From Mesorhizobium sp. M7A.F.Ca.US.008.03.1.1 (GTDB taxonomy: Bacteria; Pseudomonadota; Alphaproteobacteria; Rhizobiales; Rhizobiaceae): 64,000 bases of DNA. A program made the position numbers and the translations under genes. The DNA is taken from the NCBI RefSeq assembly GCF_003997495.1, contig NZ_RZRU01000002.1, positions 434,001 to 498,000 of the forward strand, in the 5' to 3' direction. This document shows positions 26,104-34,983 of this stretch, piece after piece (positions within the stretch are counted from its first letter, which is position 1; each line of letters opens with the position of its first letter). Below the pieces are notes generated by a model. That model saw only the letters and a program-made list of their open reading frames with translations, had not been told where the DNA came from and searched no databases.

Positions 26104-27328
26104 GTTCCCCTGTTTTTCTGAAGTCGGGCGTTATCCCGGCCCGAACGAAACCCGCTCCGGACGCATCGCCGAAGCCTGTCGCCTGACGTTCTTTTCTTGT
26201 TCTCTTTCAGCCGATGCCGGAGCAAAGCACGTTGGGTGCGCTGCACAAATTATGATTTTCAGTAGTTCGGCTTAGGCTGGACCTAACCAGACCGCACTGC
26301 GTCTGCGTCTGCGCCTTCGCGATTTCGCCTTCAGCAAGCTGCGCCATTTCTTCCTCGGTCAGCCTGGGAGCAACGCGGATCTATTTCCAGACTCCAGCCT
26401 TAGACCGCGCCAGCGATCGTGGACCCAATATCTGCTGGGCAACTCCGGGAAAAGCGTATGGCAGCCTTCCGTCGGGAATTGCGTGAAAACAAGGAGTTGG
26501 AGCGGCTCGATGAATCAAACTCTGAACCGCCTCCTTTCAGCGGTGCGCCAGCCTCAAGCGAGCACGTGCGCCCTCGAACTCAAGCGGCTTGATCGTCCCG
26601 CCATCCGTCTCGCCGTTGATCTCGCGCAGCAGCCTTTCGACGTTGGCCTTCGAGAACCGCTGGCGAAACGTTCGGTCGAAGGGCGTGAAGATGCCCACGA
26701 ACGAGTTGGCGCGGTGCTCCAGCATCGTGTCCGCCTCCTGCGCGGAGATGCCGAACTGGCCTTGCAGAAAGACGATGAACTTTTGCCGTGCGTCCGGATT
26801 CTGAAGCACGAAGACGGGTTGCCCTTTCGATGCGCCGAGACGGCTGAGACGGTTCGCAGATCCGCCGCCAGCCGTGTTCGCGAGAGGACGCACCGATCGC
26901 GATCGTATCGTTGTCGAGCGTCCGGTCCCCGTGCATCGGATCGAAGGCGCAGAGATCCTGCGCCGTCAGCTCGACGGCGACCCTTGCGGCTCTCGCCTGG
27001 AAGCAGCGCAACCTTGCAGAAACCTTTCAGTTCGCGAATTCGCCGTTTGGCTTGCCGTAACGGGCATAGAGCCGGTAGATTTCCTTGCCTTCCACTACTC
27101 CGATATTGGTCAGGTGAAGAGGTAGGACTCGGCAATTTCCCATCAGCCCTGGTGCGGATATATTGGGCAGCCTGAGGCTTCGTGCTGTCGCTCGATGGCC
27201 TGGACACATCGTTCTATTTGCTCGGCGGGTGGAGTGACGTATCATGCTTGTAATGCCTTCGGCGGGCCGGAATTCTGGTGAGGCCTGCTTGCACGCCCTG
27301 CATTGTTCCTAGGGTCTGGCGACTGACG
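26104..27328. other. Decayed intergenic region (about 1.2 kb)
   Basis: No intact gene. The part nearest the ABC operon (26104-26290) should carry its promoter, but I see no clear boxes. The rest holds broken reading frames on the minus strand (see the pseudogene) and, around 26300-26370, a short minus-strand stretch reading like LTEEEMAQLAEGEIAKAQ that may be another fragment. Confidence 0.55.
26537..27150 (-). pseudogene. Frameshifted hypothetical gene remnant
   Basis: Three minus-strand frames in succession look protein-like but do not join: LHLTNIGVVEGKEIYRLYAR ending at a stop at 27027; then RVAVELTAQDLCAFDPMHGD; then LQNPDARQKFIVFLQGQFGI up to the stop at 26537. At least two frameshifts are needed to read them as one protein of roughly 200 residues. 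I do not recognise the family. Confidence is limited because the assignment rests on composition only. Confidence 0.42.
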
Positions 27329-28450
27329 ATGGGGAGCCCCGACGAGAAAGTCGATTGCATTGTCATCGGCGCCGGCGTCGTCGGCCTGGCGATTGCGCGG
27401 CGGCTGGCGCTCGATGGACGCGAAGTTCTTGTCGTGGAGGCCGAGGACAGCCCTGGGCTGGGCACGTCGAGCCGCAACAGCGAGGTCATCCATGCCGGAA
27501 TCTACTATCCGAAGGGCAGCCTGAAAGCGCAGCTATGCGTCGAAGGAAAGAACGCGCTTTACCGCTATTGCGAAGCGCACGGGATTCCGCACAAACGCAT
27601 CGGCAAGCTGATTGTCGCTGCCAGCGACGCGGAATTGCCGATCCTGGAGGGGATCCGGACCAAGGCTGCGGACAATGGTGTTACAGACCTGGAGATGCTC
27701 GGCCGCACGGATGTCGAACGGCTTGAGCCTGAACTGGATGTCGCCGGCGCGCTTTTGTCCCCGAGCACGGGGATCGTCGACAGCCGCGCGCTGATGCTGG
27801 GGTTACAGGGCGATGCCGAGAATGCCGGTGCCACCTTTGCGTTTCGCGCGCCGGTTCTCGGCGGCAGCGTCGCCGAAACGGGCTGCGAACTCCAGTTTGG
27901 CGGCGATATGGAAGGCTATCGGATTGCCGCAAATCTCGTCATCAATGCGGCCGGATTGTCAGCCCATCTCATGGCCCGGGGCCTTGCGGGAGGGTATGGC
28001 GGCAAAATCCCAGATGTCACCTACGTCAAAGGCAATTATTTTGCGCTTGGACGCCGCCCGTCCTTCAACCACCTTGTCTATCCGGTTCCGGAACCAGGCG
28101 GCCTCGGAGTTCACCTGACGCTGGATATGGCCGGATCCGTCCGTTTCGGGCCGGACGTCGAGCCCGTCGATGAGATCGGCTACGCGGTCGACCCAAATCG
28201 GGCCACACCATTCTACGCGGCCATCCGACGCTATTGGCCGGGGCTGAGAGACGGGGAACTGGAGCCGAGCTATTGCGGGTTGCGGCCTAAAACGAACGGG
28301 TTGCAGTTCGGCGATTTCGACATTCTGGCAGATCCGTCCGGACGGCTGATTAGTCTTTTCGGGATCGAGTCACCTGGCCTGACAAGTGCGCTCGCCCTGT
28401 CGGAGAGGGTTGTCCAGCTTGTCAGAAAGACGAACTTCTTCTTGCTTTAG
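27329..28450 (+). CDS. FAD-dependent oxidoreductase, L-2-hydroxyglutarate oxidase (LhgO) type
   Basis: A 373-residue flavoprotein of the DAO fold. It opens with VDCIVIGAGVVGLAIARRLA, followed by SSRNSEVIHAGIYYPKGSLK, a stretch typical of L-2-hydroxyglutarate dehydrogenase/oxidase and its relatives; the end is LFGIESPGLTSALALSE. It would oxidise a 2-hydroxy acid. The start MGSPDEK is chosen because it immediately precedes the FAD motif. Its last 4 bases overlap the end of the convergent sugar permease gene. Confidence 0.86.
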   Translation: MGSPDEKVDCIVIGAGVVGLAIARRLALDGREVLVVEAEDSPGLGTSSRNSEVIHAGIYYPKGSLKAQLCVEGKNALYRYCEAHGIPHKRIGKLIVAASDAELPILEGIRTKAADNGVTDLEMLGRTDVERLEPELDVAGALLSPSTGIVDSRALMLGLQGDAENAGATFAFRAPVLGGSVAETGCELQFGGDMEGYRIAANLVINAAGLSAHLMARGLAGGYGGKIPDVTYVKGNYFALGRRPSFNHLVYPVPEPGGLGVHLTLDMAGSVRFGPDVEPVDEIGYAVDPNRATPFYAAIRRYWPGLRDGELEPSYCGLRPKTNGLQFGDFDILADPSGRLISLFGIESPGLTSALALSERVVQLVRKTNFFLL

Positions 28451-29268
28451 CCTTTGACCGCTCCAGCGGTCATGGATCCTGATATCTGCCGATACATCAC
28501 AAGCCCCAGCAAGGCCGGCGGCAAGGCGCCCAGCATCATGACGGCGGAAGCGGTTCCCCATTTTACGCCACCGCCGCTGGCGGCGAAAAAGAAGGACGCG
28601 CCGACCGTCATCGGCACGGCACGGCTGGTTGTCAGCATGAGGCCGAAGAGGAATTCGTTCCAGGCGGTGATGAAGCCGAAGATGAAGGTTGTGACGAGCG
28701 CCGGTCGGATGACGGGCCGGACGATCATCATCATCACCTGCAAGGAGCTTGCGCCATCGACTTTCGCCGCCTCGTCGAGTTCGGCCGGCACATCTGAAAT
28801 CGCGTTCACCAGGATGACGAGTGCAAGCGGCACGTTGACGATGGTCAGGATGAGCCCGAGCCCGATCCGCGTATCGAGCAGGCCCAGCCACTGGTACATC
28901 ATGTAGAGCGGGATCGCGAAGATGATCAGCGGCACGGCACGAAGATTGATGACGATCGGCAGAACCAAGCGCTTTCCCGCCTCGCTGCGCGCGATCGCAT
29001 AGGCAGCCGGGAACGCGAGCACGATCGCAAGGCCGGTTCCGATCAGCGCCGCCACGGTGCTGTTCAGCAGATAGGCATAGATGTTGAAGCGGCTGGTCTG
29101 CGTCAGGACCTCCAGATAGTTGTCGAGCGTCGGCTGGCTGATCCACAAACCGGGGTTCGTCGAAAGCTCGCGCTGGCTTTTGAGCGATGTGATCAGCGTC
29201 ACGACAATGGGGAAATTCATCGCCAGCACGGCGATGGCAAAAACGATCCAGCGCAGTACCCTGACCAT
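28447..29268 (-). CDS. Sugar ABC importer permease, MalG type
   Basis: A 273-residue permease of the carbohydrate CUT1 class. Membrane segments include IVFAIAVLAMNFPIVVTLIT near the N-terminus, and the EAA loop is AKVDGASSLQVMMMIVRPVIRPA. The ATG at 29268 is preferred over a TTG two codons upstream that overlaps the partner permease stop. It pairs with the MalF-type permease and a binding protein; no ATPase gene is found in the cluster. Confidence 0.9.
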   Translation of the reverse strand: MVRVLRWIVFAIAVLAMNFPIVVTLITSLKSQRELSTNPGLWISQPTLDNYLEVLTQTSRFNIYAYLLNSTVAALIGTGLAIVLAFPAAYAIARSEAGKRLVLPIVINLRAVPLIIFAIPLYMMYQWLGLLDTRIGLGLILTIVNVPLALVILVNAISDVPAELDEAAKVDGASSLQVMMMIVRPVIRPALVTTFIFGFITAWNEFLFGLMLTTSRAVPMTVGASFFFAASGGGVKWGTASAVMMLGALPPALLGLVMYRQISGSMTAGAVKG

Positions 29269-29270
29269 CG

Positions 29271-30197
29271 TCAAAGCTTGCCGCGGCCGGCAAGCCGGTT
29301 AAGGCCGTGGAGAACGATGAACGACGCCACAAACAGGACAACCGAGGCGGCGACCGCCTTGCCGATAGCCCCTTCCTTGAAGAAGGCCTGGTAGACGTAG
29401 ATCGACAGGGATGTCGTCGAGCCGCCGGCACCGCTGCCGGTCAGCGCATAGACATTGTCGAACACCCGGAAACCGTCGATGAAACGGATGAAAAACGCGA
29501 TGACCAGCGTCGGCTTCATCAACGGCAGGTCGATCCAGCGGACGATCTCAAACGGTGATGCGCCATCGAGCGAGGAGGCTTCGCGCACGTCGAGCGGTAT
29601 GGCCGAATAGGCCATGTAGAAGAGCAGGAAGGCGAAAGGCGTCCATTGCAGCGTCTCCACGACGACAAGGGTGCGGAACGCATTGTTGATGTCGAGGAAG
29701 GCCGGGCTGTCGCCGAACCATTCGAACAGATAGTGGGGGATGGGCCCCGCGAATTCATGCAGCACCAGCCGGTACATGAGACCGACCATGGCCGGCGCGA
29801 CCATCAGCGGCAGCATCAACGGCGCCATCAGGACTGGGCGCTTGCTCAGAAGCGGCGCCAGGAAGATGGCTAGGAACAGACCGATCAGACATTCCGCTGA
29901 TGCGGTAAGAATACCGAAGCGCAGAGAGAACCAGGCCGAGCTCCAGAATTCGCGGTCATTCAACACCGCGACATAGTTGCCGAAACCGCTCAACACCGGA
30001 CTGCGCAGCGTCTCGAATGTGACGGTCGAAACGGAATAGATCAGATTGACGATCGCCGGAAAGCCGAGGAACAGCAGCAGGAAGCCGACCAGCGGCGTCA
30101 GATACATCCTGCCTTCGGCACGTGTCACAAGGGCCATGTCGATCCGCCAAACGCGCCGGACACCGGGCCTCGGCCCGGCGTCCGGCAAATGGTTCAT
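29271..30197 (-). CDS. Sugar ABC importer permease, MalF type
   Basis: A 308-residue permease of the carbohydrate CUT1 class with a charged N-terminus, a first helix LTPLVGFLLLFLGFPAIVNL near residue 35, and the EAA loop REASSLDGASPFEIVRWIDLP. Its start overlaps the binding protein stop by 4 bases, and its stop is 2 bases before the next permease start, so the three genes are translationally linked. Confidence 0.9.
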   Translation of the reverse strand: MNHLPDAGPRPGVRRVWRIDMALVTRAEGRMYLTPLVGFLLLFLGFPAIVNLIYSVSTVTFETLRSPVLSGFGNYVAVLNDREFWSSAWFSLRFGILTASAECLIGLFLAIFLAPLLSKRPVLMAPLMLPLMVAPAMVGLMYRLVLHEFAGPIPHYLFEWFGDSPAFLDINNAFRTLVVVETLQWTPFAFLLFYMAYSAIPLDVREASSLDGASPFEIVRWIDLPLMKPTLVIAFFIRFIDGFRVFDNVYALTGSGAGGSTTSLSIYVYQAFFKEGAIGKAVAASVVLFVASFIVLHGLNRLAGRGKL

Positions 30198-31519
30198 TTC
30201 TTCAGAAGGTCCTGCATGCCCGCCTTGGTGTGGGCGAACGCATCCTCGAGGCTCTGCTGGCCGGACCAGTAGCCGGTAAACTCCTTTGCCTGCAGCTCAT
30301 AGACCGGAAGCGCACCCGCGGACGTCGCTCCGGTCATGACATACCCGTACTTGCTGGCGAATTCGCCAAGCTTGACGAGGTCGGGACGTTCCTTCGCAAC
30401 CTTGGCGACGACATCGGGAGACAATGCCGGCGAACCGCCGCTGCGCGCATAGAGCAAGGCCGCATCCTCGGTGGCGAGCCACTTCAGGAACTTGACGGCG
30501 CCTTCCTTGTTCTTGGCGTTCTTGTTGAGGCCCAAACCAAGGCCGTGGATATGATCAGCGCGTCCATCGGGACCTGCCGGCGGCGCGACGATCCCGGTCG
30601 CCTCGGCGACGGCCGGGGATTTTTCGGTGCTGGTCAGATCCGCCGCCGCGGCATTCCACTGCAGCGCCGTCGCGGCCTGACCGGATGCGAAGGCCGCGTT
30701 GGTTTCAGCATATTCGTAGCTCAGCGAATCCTTGGGCGAAGACCCGGCATCATAGAGTTTCTTGTAGAGCTCGAGGCCGGTCTTGTAGGCATCGGAATCC
30801 ACCGTGACATTGCCGTCCTTGTCCATCCAGTCGCCGCCGTAGGAGCGCGGCAGCGACTGGAAGACCATCATGTTGAACAGCAGGTTCTTCATCTGCAGGA
30901 CCGTGCCGTAACGCACCGGGCTGTCGGGGTTCACCTGCTTGGTGAAATAGAGGGCGGTGGCCGCCCAGTCGTCCCAGGTCCAACTGTCCGGGTCTTTCGG
31001 CTGCAGCGGCTTGCCGAGATATTTCTGGGCGATTTCACCATAGGTCTTCTTGGCGGCATCATCCTTCATCAAGGCGTCGATGAGATCCCTGCGGTAGTAC
31101 ATGAAGTGCAACGAAAGGTCTGTCGGCACGCCGTATTGCTTGCCGTCGAACTGCATCGTCTTGAGAACGGATTCGCCGAAAACCTTGGCCGCGTCCGCGC
31201 CAAGATCGACCGGCTCCATATAGGGCGCGTAGCGACCGAGGGAATAGGTGGCGACGAGGTTCACGTCGAATGCACTGGATCCGGCCGCCATGTCGGCCTG
31301 CAGCTTGTCGTAAAAGCCTTCGCGGTTGAAGAACAGCAGCTCCACCTTGTCGGCATCGCTTGCCTGCTTGTTGTAGGTTTCCACGGTTGCCCGCAGTGCG
31401 GTTTCCTCGGAGCCGCCAGGCCAGCCGAGCACGGTCACGGTTGCGTTGGCAAAGGTCGGCAAAGCCGTCCCCGCAAGGAGGGTGGCCATAAGCGCAAAAG
31501 ACGTCCTGCTCAATTTCAT
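30194..31519 (-). CDS. Sugar ABC importer substrate-binding protein
   Basis: A 441-residue extracellular solute-binding protein of the carbohydrate family. The Sec signal peptide is MKLSRTSFALMATLLAGTAL with cleavage near FANA-TV. The start MKLSRTS at 31519 is preferred to upstream in-frame codons because of the signal peptide. The gene lies 52 bases after the NanE/ROK fusion gene, so the importer is probably in one operon with it. An amino sugar or N-acetyl sugar is the likely ligand from this context. Confidence 0.9.
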   Translation of the reverse strand: MKLSRTSFALMATLLAGTALPTFANATVTVLGWPGGSEETALRATVETYNKQASDADKVELLFFNREGFYDKLQADMAAGSSAFDVNLVATYSLGRYAPYMEPVDLGADAAKVFGESVLKTMQFDGKQYGVPTDLSLHFMYYRRDLIDALMKDDAAKKTYGEIAQKYLGKPLQPKDPDSWTWDDWAATALYFTKQVNPDSPVRYGTVLQMKNLLFNMMVFQSLPRSYGGDWMDKDGNVTVDSDAYKTGLELYKKLYDAGSSPKDSLSYEYAETNAAFASGQAATALQWNAAAADLTSTEKSPAVAEATGIVAPPAGPDGRADHIHGLGLGLNKNAKNKEGAVKFLKWLATEDAALLYARSGGSPALSPDVVAKVAKERPDLVKLGEFASKYGYVMTGATSAGALPVYELQAKEFTGYWSGQQSLEDAFAHTKAGMQDLLKK

Positions 31520-31571
31520 GATCGTTCCCTTCTTTTTTGATGATTTTTGCATGGCATGACCGGGGACGCCG

Positions 31572-33119
31572 TTACCTTGCCCATTCGGCAAGGTCGGCAA
31601 CACCGATGACGCCGGCGTGGCCTTCGAGCTTTGCCGCTGCGAGATCGGGGGAAAGGCGCGAGGGAACGTCGCTCAGATGCGCGCGCACCCGGTCGAGATA
31701 ACCCTCGGCAAGACCGATACTGCCGCCGATGACGATCGATTTCGGATCGAACATCATCTGAATGTCCCGGCACAGCGTCGCGACCCGCGAGGCGCTCTGC
31801 GAGACGATGGCGCCGGCCCAGGCCTCCCCCTTCAGCGCACGCCCGAACACATCGGCGGCATCGGCCTTGAAGCCGGCCTTGAGGGCTTGCGAGGCGATCC
31901 AGCGGCCAGAGGTGCCGTCTTCGAGCGGAGCCCGGTCTTCAGACAGGCCACGGATCAGACCGAAGTGACCGGCTAGACCGGACAGCAATCGGCCGTTGCA
32001 AACGATGCCGCCGCCAATTCCGGTCGAGATGGTCAGAAAGACGATGTCGCGACCTTGCCCGGCGCCGAATTTGTATTCGCCCCAGGCAGCTGCCTGGGCA
32101 TCGTTGAACGCACAGACCGGCTTGCCGAAAATAGCTGATGCCCTTTCGACCAGCGGGTAGTCATCGGGAATGCCAAGCGTCGCCGGGTTCAACGCCGACC
32201 AACGTCCATCCTGCACCAGTCCGGTCACCGCGATGCCGACGCGACGGAAGCGGCCGGACCATGCCGACGTGCTTTGCGCAAGGGATGCCAGCCAGGTGTC
32301 GGGCCCAGTCTCTCGCGCGGTCGGCACGATCGTGTCCTCGGTCACCTTGCCGCCGCTGACCAGCGCGGCCATGGTCTTGGTTCCCCCGATGTCGATGCCC
32401 AGCACGGTTGGGCCCGGCACGGTTGGGCCAAGAACGGTTTGCGCGCCTCTTGCCGCATAGGCGTCGGAAATCGCCTGGTGGAACCATGAGGTGACATGCT
32501 CGGTACGGGTGATCGCCGAGCCGACAACCACGGCACAGGCGCCGGCGCGCGCGGCGGCAGCCGCCTGCTCCGGCGACCGGATACGCCCTTCGGCGATGAC
32601 GTAGGGCGTCAGGGTTCGCATTTGAGCGACGAGGGCGATGTCCGGATCTTCCGGCTCCGGCCCGCCGACATAGCCGGAAAGCGTCGTGCCGACGAAATCG
32701 ACACCCGCGGCAAGGGCTCGGCGCGCGTCGTCAAGGCAAGAGCAATCGGCCATGGTCAGCTTGTTCCTGGCCTTGACGGCTTTCACAAGCGCTTCGACAG
32801 GAACGGGACGGACACGGTCCGTCGCATCGAAAGCGATGATATCGGCGCCCGCCTCGGCCAGGGCCTCGACATCGGCCAGATAGGGTGTGATGCGCACGGG
32901 GCTGTCGGTGAGATCGCGCTTGACGATACCGATGATCGGCACGCGGACCGCCAGGCGGGCGGCCGCGACATAGGGCACGGATTCGATGCGCAGGGCCTTG
33001 GCTCCGGCTTCAAGAGCGGCCCTGGCAAAACCTGTCACGAATTGCGCACTGTCCATCGGGCCGCCGGGAACCGGCTGGCAGGACACGATGAGACTGTTGG
33101 CGATGTCTTGGCGCTGCAC
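31572..33119 (-). CDS. Bifunctional N-acylmannosamine-6-phosphate 2-epimerase / ROK-family kinase (NanE-NanK-like fusion)
   Basis: A 515-residue fusion. Residues 1 to about 225 form a NanE-type TIM barrel (LIVSCQPVPGGPM, IGIVKRDL, FVGTTLSGY, VIAEGRI). About 238-515 form a ROK sugar kinase beginning VLGIDIGGTKTMAALV. Together they would phosphorylate N-acetylmannosamine and epimerise it to N-acetylglucosamine 6-phosphate. The linker carries a short repeat (LGPTVPGPTVLG). The Cys-rich zinc motif usual after the GHxG region of ROK kinases is absent (GHFGLIRGLSEDRAPLEDG). No NanA lyase gene is nearby. A GntR gene and its operator lie just upstream. Confidence 0.87.
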   Translation of the reverse strand: MQRQDIANSLIVSCQPVPGGPMDSAQFVTGFARAALEAGAKALRIESVPYVAAARLAVRVPIIGIVKRDLTDSPVRITPYLADVEALAEAGADIIAFDATDRVRPVPVEALVKAVKARNKLTMADCSCLDDARRALAAGVDFVGTTLSGYVGGPEPEDPDIALVAQMRTLTPYVIAEGRIRSPEQAAAAARAGACAVVVGSAITRTEHVTSWFHQAISDAYAARGAQTVLGPTVPGPTVLGIDIGGTKTMAALVSGGKVTEDTIVPTARETGPDTWLASLAQSTSAWSGRFRRVGIAVTGLVQDGRWSALNPATLGIPDDYPLVERASAIFGKPVCAFNDAQAAAWGEYKFGAGQGRDIVFLTISTGIGGGIVCNGRLLSGLAGHFGLIRGLSEDRAPLEDGTSGRWIASQALKAGFKADAADVFGRALKGEAWAGAIVSQSASRVATLCRDIQMMFDPKSIVIGGSIGLAEGYLDRVRAHLSDVPSRLSPDLAAAKLEGHAGVIGVADLAEWAR

Positions 33120-33155
33120 GTCGGCACTCCCCTGTCGCCATCACGATAGATGGAA

Positions 33156-33189
33156 AATACCAGATTACAACCAGTTCATAACTGGTATT
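33156..33189. promoter_or_regulatory. Putative GntR operator upstream of the NanE/ROK fusion
   Basis: A perfect inverted repeat ACCAGTT-CAT-AACTGGT (33170-33186) sits inside a wider pair AATACCAG ... CTGGTATT (33156-33163 and 33182-33189), between the gntR stop and the fusion gene start. The same ACTGGTATTA half lies ahead of gntR near 33993. Confidence 0.62.
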
Positions 33190-33937
33190 ACCTTTGCAGC
33201 TCGAAGACGAAATCGTAGACGTCGCCCTTGTATCGTGTCTCGCAGTATTCGACGATCTGTCCGTCGGCGAGAAAGCAGCGGCGCTCGGTCATCAGCAGCG
33301 GTGCACCCGCCTCGCAATGAAGGTGTTTTGCATCCTCCAGCGACGCGCCGCGCGAGCGCATGCGCTGGATTGCCCTCTGAGGCAGGAGGCCGCGTGCATC
33401 AAGCGCTTCATAAAGGGAGTCCTGAACCATCTCGGGCGAAGGAAGGAAGCGAACCGGCACGGCCGAGACCTCGACGGCGATTGGCGCGCCATCGGCTGTC
33501 CGCACACGACGCATGCGAACCACATTGGTATTGCCCGCAATACCCAAGGCCATCATTTCGGCTGGGGATGGACGGCTTATCTGCTTGGAAAGCCATAGAC
33601 ATCCAGGCTTCAGGCCGCGCGCCAGAATATCCTCCGAAAAGCTCGTCAGCGTCGAAAGCGATTTTTCGACCCGCGACCCGATCTCGGTTTTGGAACCATG
33701 CCGGCGATTGAGCTGCCCTTCCTCTTCGAGCAGCGCCAGAGCTTTTCTCACAGTGACACGCGAGATCGACAGGGCTTCCGCCAGAACCCGCTCGCCCGGC
33801 AGAACCGCGCCGGCCTTCAACGCATTGGAGCGGATCGCTGCCTCGATCGCCGATTTCAACCGTCTGTAAAGCGGCACATCGGACGCTGTCGCTTCCATTT
33901 CCCGACTGACAAGCCCGATCAGGTTCACGGTTGTCAT
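33188..33937 (-). CDS. GntR-family regulator (HutC/UTRA subfamily)
   Basis: A 249-residue repressor-type regulator. The N-terminal winged helix spans about residues 20-88 (PLYRRLKSAIEAAI, LPGERVLAEALSISRVTVRKAL) and a UTRA effector domain about 105-247 (ending YCETRYKGDVYDFVFEL). Members such as NagR sense phosphorylated amino sugars. It lies directly upstream of the NanE/ROK gene on the same strand, with operator-like repeats on both sides, so control of this sugar operon and of itself is a reasonable inference. Confidence 0.9.
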   Translation of the reverse strand: MTTVNLIGLVSREMEATASDVPLYRRLKSAIEAAIRSNALKAGAVLPGERVLAEALSISRVTVRKALALLEEEGQLNRRHGSKTEIGSRVEKSLSTLTSFSEDILARGLKPGCLWLSKQISRPSPAEMMALGIAGNTNVVRMRRVRTADGAPIAVEVSAVPVRFLPSPEMVQDSLYEALDARGLLPQRAIQRMRSRGASLEDAKHLHCEAGAPLLMTERRCFLADGQIVEYCETRYKGDVYDFVFELQR

Positions 33938-33984
33938 TGCCTTCCTCCCGCGCGAGAAGCACCCAGGATCAAAACATTCCTGAC

Positions 33985-34005
33985 TGGACCTATACTGGTA
34001 TTATC
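33985..34005. promoter_or_regulatory. Putative GntR half-site ahead of gntR
   Basis: The stretch cctatactggtattatc repeats the ACTGGTATTA half of the operator at 33156-33189. It is about 50 bases upstream of the gntR start, consistent with autoregulation. Confidence 0.45.
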
Positions 34006-34066
34006 AATCCGGTGCAAACGGCCCGCGGACGGTGCCTCGTCCGCGCCCTCAGCGCACCACGATCCC

Positions 34067-34852
34067 TCAGCGAACCCGCGGTGACAGCTTCATTGAGATG
34101 CGGTCGCAGGCAGCACGCAGGACCTCCAGAGTATAGGCATGGCGGCTTTCACGCGTATGGCGATTGATATAGGCGACGATAATGGAGGCGACGGCGCTGC
34201 CGTCCGGTCCGATGACCGGACAGCAGATATCGGTGATGCCGACGAAGTCACGGCTCTCGCGCATCCAGTAGCCGTCCGCGCGGATGATACGAAGCTGCTT
34301 TTCCAGCGCGTCACGATCCAGCGGCGCCGGCGAATGCGCCGCACATTCATCGATCATCCGCGTCGCGACCTTTGGCGGCTGGAAGGCAAGAATCACATGG
34401 CCGGAGGTCGCGTCCGTAGCCAGGCGGCCGTAGCCGAGGCGCAGCGTGAACGCCATGTCCTCGCCGCCGGGAACGGCCGCGGTCACAACGGTCAAGCCAT
34501 GATTGAAGACGACCAGGTGCGGCGACTGATTTGAGTCCCCGGCAATCTGCGTCAGCTCGGGCATGGCGGCGGACATGAGATCCTGAGCGCTCGGCGTGTG
34601 CAGTCCCAGCTTGAAAAGCTTGTCGGTCAACGAATAGGCGTCGGTCTCGGCGTTGCGCTCGATATATCGTCGCTCCTGCAGCGCGATCAGCATCCGGAAT
34701 ATTTCATTCTTCGAACGGCCGAGGCCTTCCGCGATCTCCTTCATCGTCAAGGGCGCCCGCGCCTCCGCCAGCAGCTCCAGGACATCCAGTCCCTTGGTCA
34801 GCGCCGGGGCCGAATAGGTCGGTTTGCCACTCTCTTTTGCGTCATCTGCCAT
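34067..34852 (-). CDS. IclR-family transcriptional regulator
   Basis: A 261-residue regulator. The helix-turn-helix lies near residues 18-70 (LTKGLDVLELLAEARAPLTM, EIAEGLGRSKNEIFRMLI) and is followed by the IclR effector domain (to about 255). It is divergent from the deacylase gene at 34984, with an AT-rich palindrome in between. The start MADDAKES is chosen over an upstream ATG in the same frame. Likely the local regulator of the catabolic island to its right. Confidence 0.9.
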   Translation of the reverse strand: MADDAKESGKPTYSAPALTKGLDVLELLAEARAPLTMKEIAEGLGRSKNEIFRMLIALQERRYIERNAETDAYSLTDKLFKLGLHTPSAQDLMSAAMPELTQIAGDSNQSPHLVVFNHGLTVVTAAVPGGEDMAFTLRLGYGRLATDATSGHVILAFQPPKVATRMIDECAAHSPAPLDRDALEKQLRIIRADGYWMRESRDFVGITDICCPVIGPDGSAVASIIVAYINRHTRESRHAYTLEVLRAACDRISMKLSPRVR

Positions 34853-34909
34853 TCGAAGAATCCCCGGTGGTCCACGCACGATAGAGACAAGAAATCGGAA
34901 TTGCCATTG

Positions 34910-34943
34910 GTTTTATATCCAAACTTGACACCATATATAAAAC
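34910..34943. promoter_or_regulatory. Putative IclR operator, site 1
   Basis: GTTTTATAT (34910-34918) and ATATAAAAC (34935-34943) form a perfect 9-base inverted repeat with a 16-base spacer, between iclR and the divergent catabolic operon. A related site with the same spacing lies at 47065-47098. Confidence 0.6.
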
Positions 34944-34983
34944 TGACATGATGACGGGGACAATGAATTTCGAGGCCGACCCG

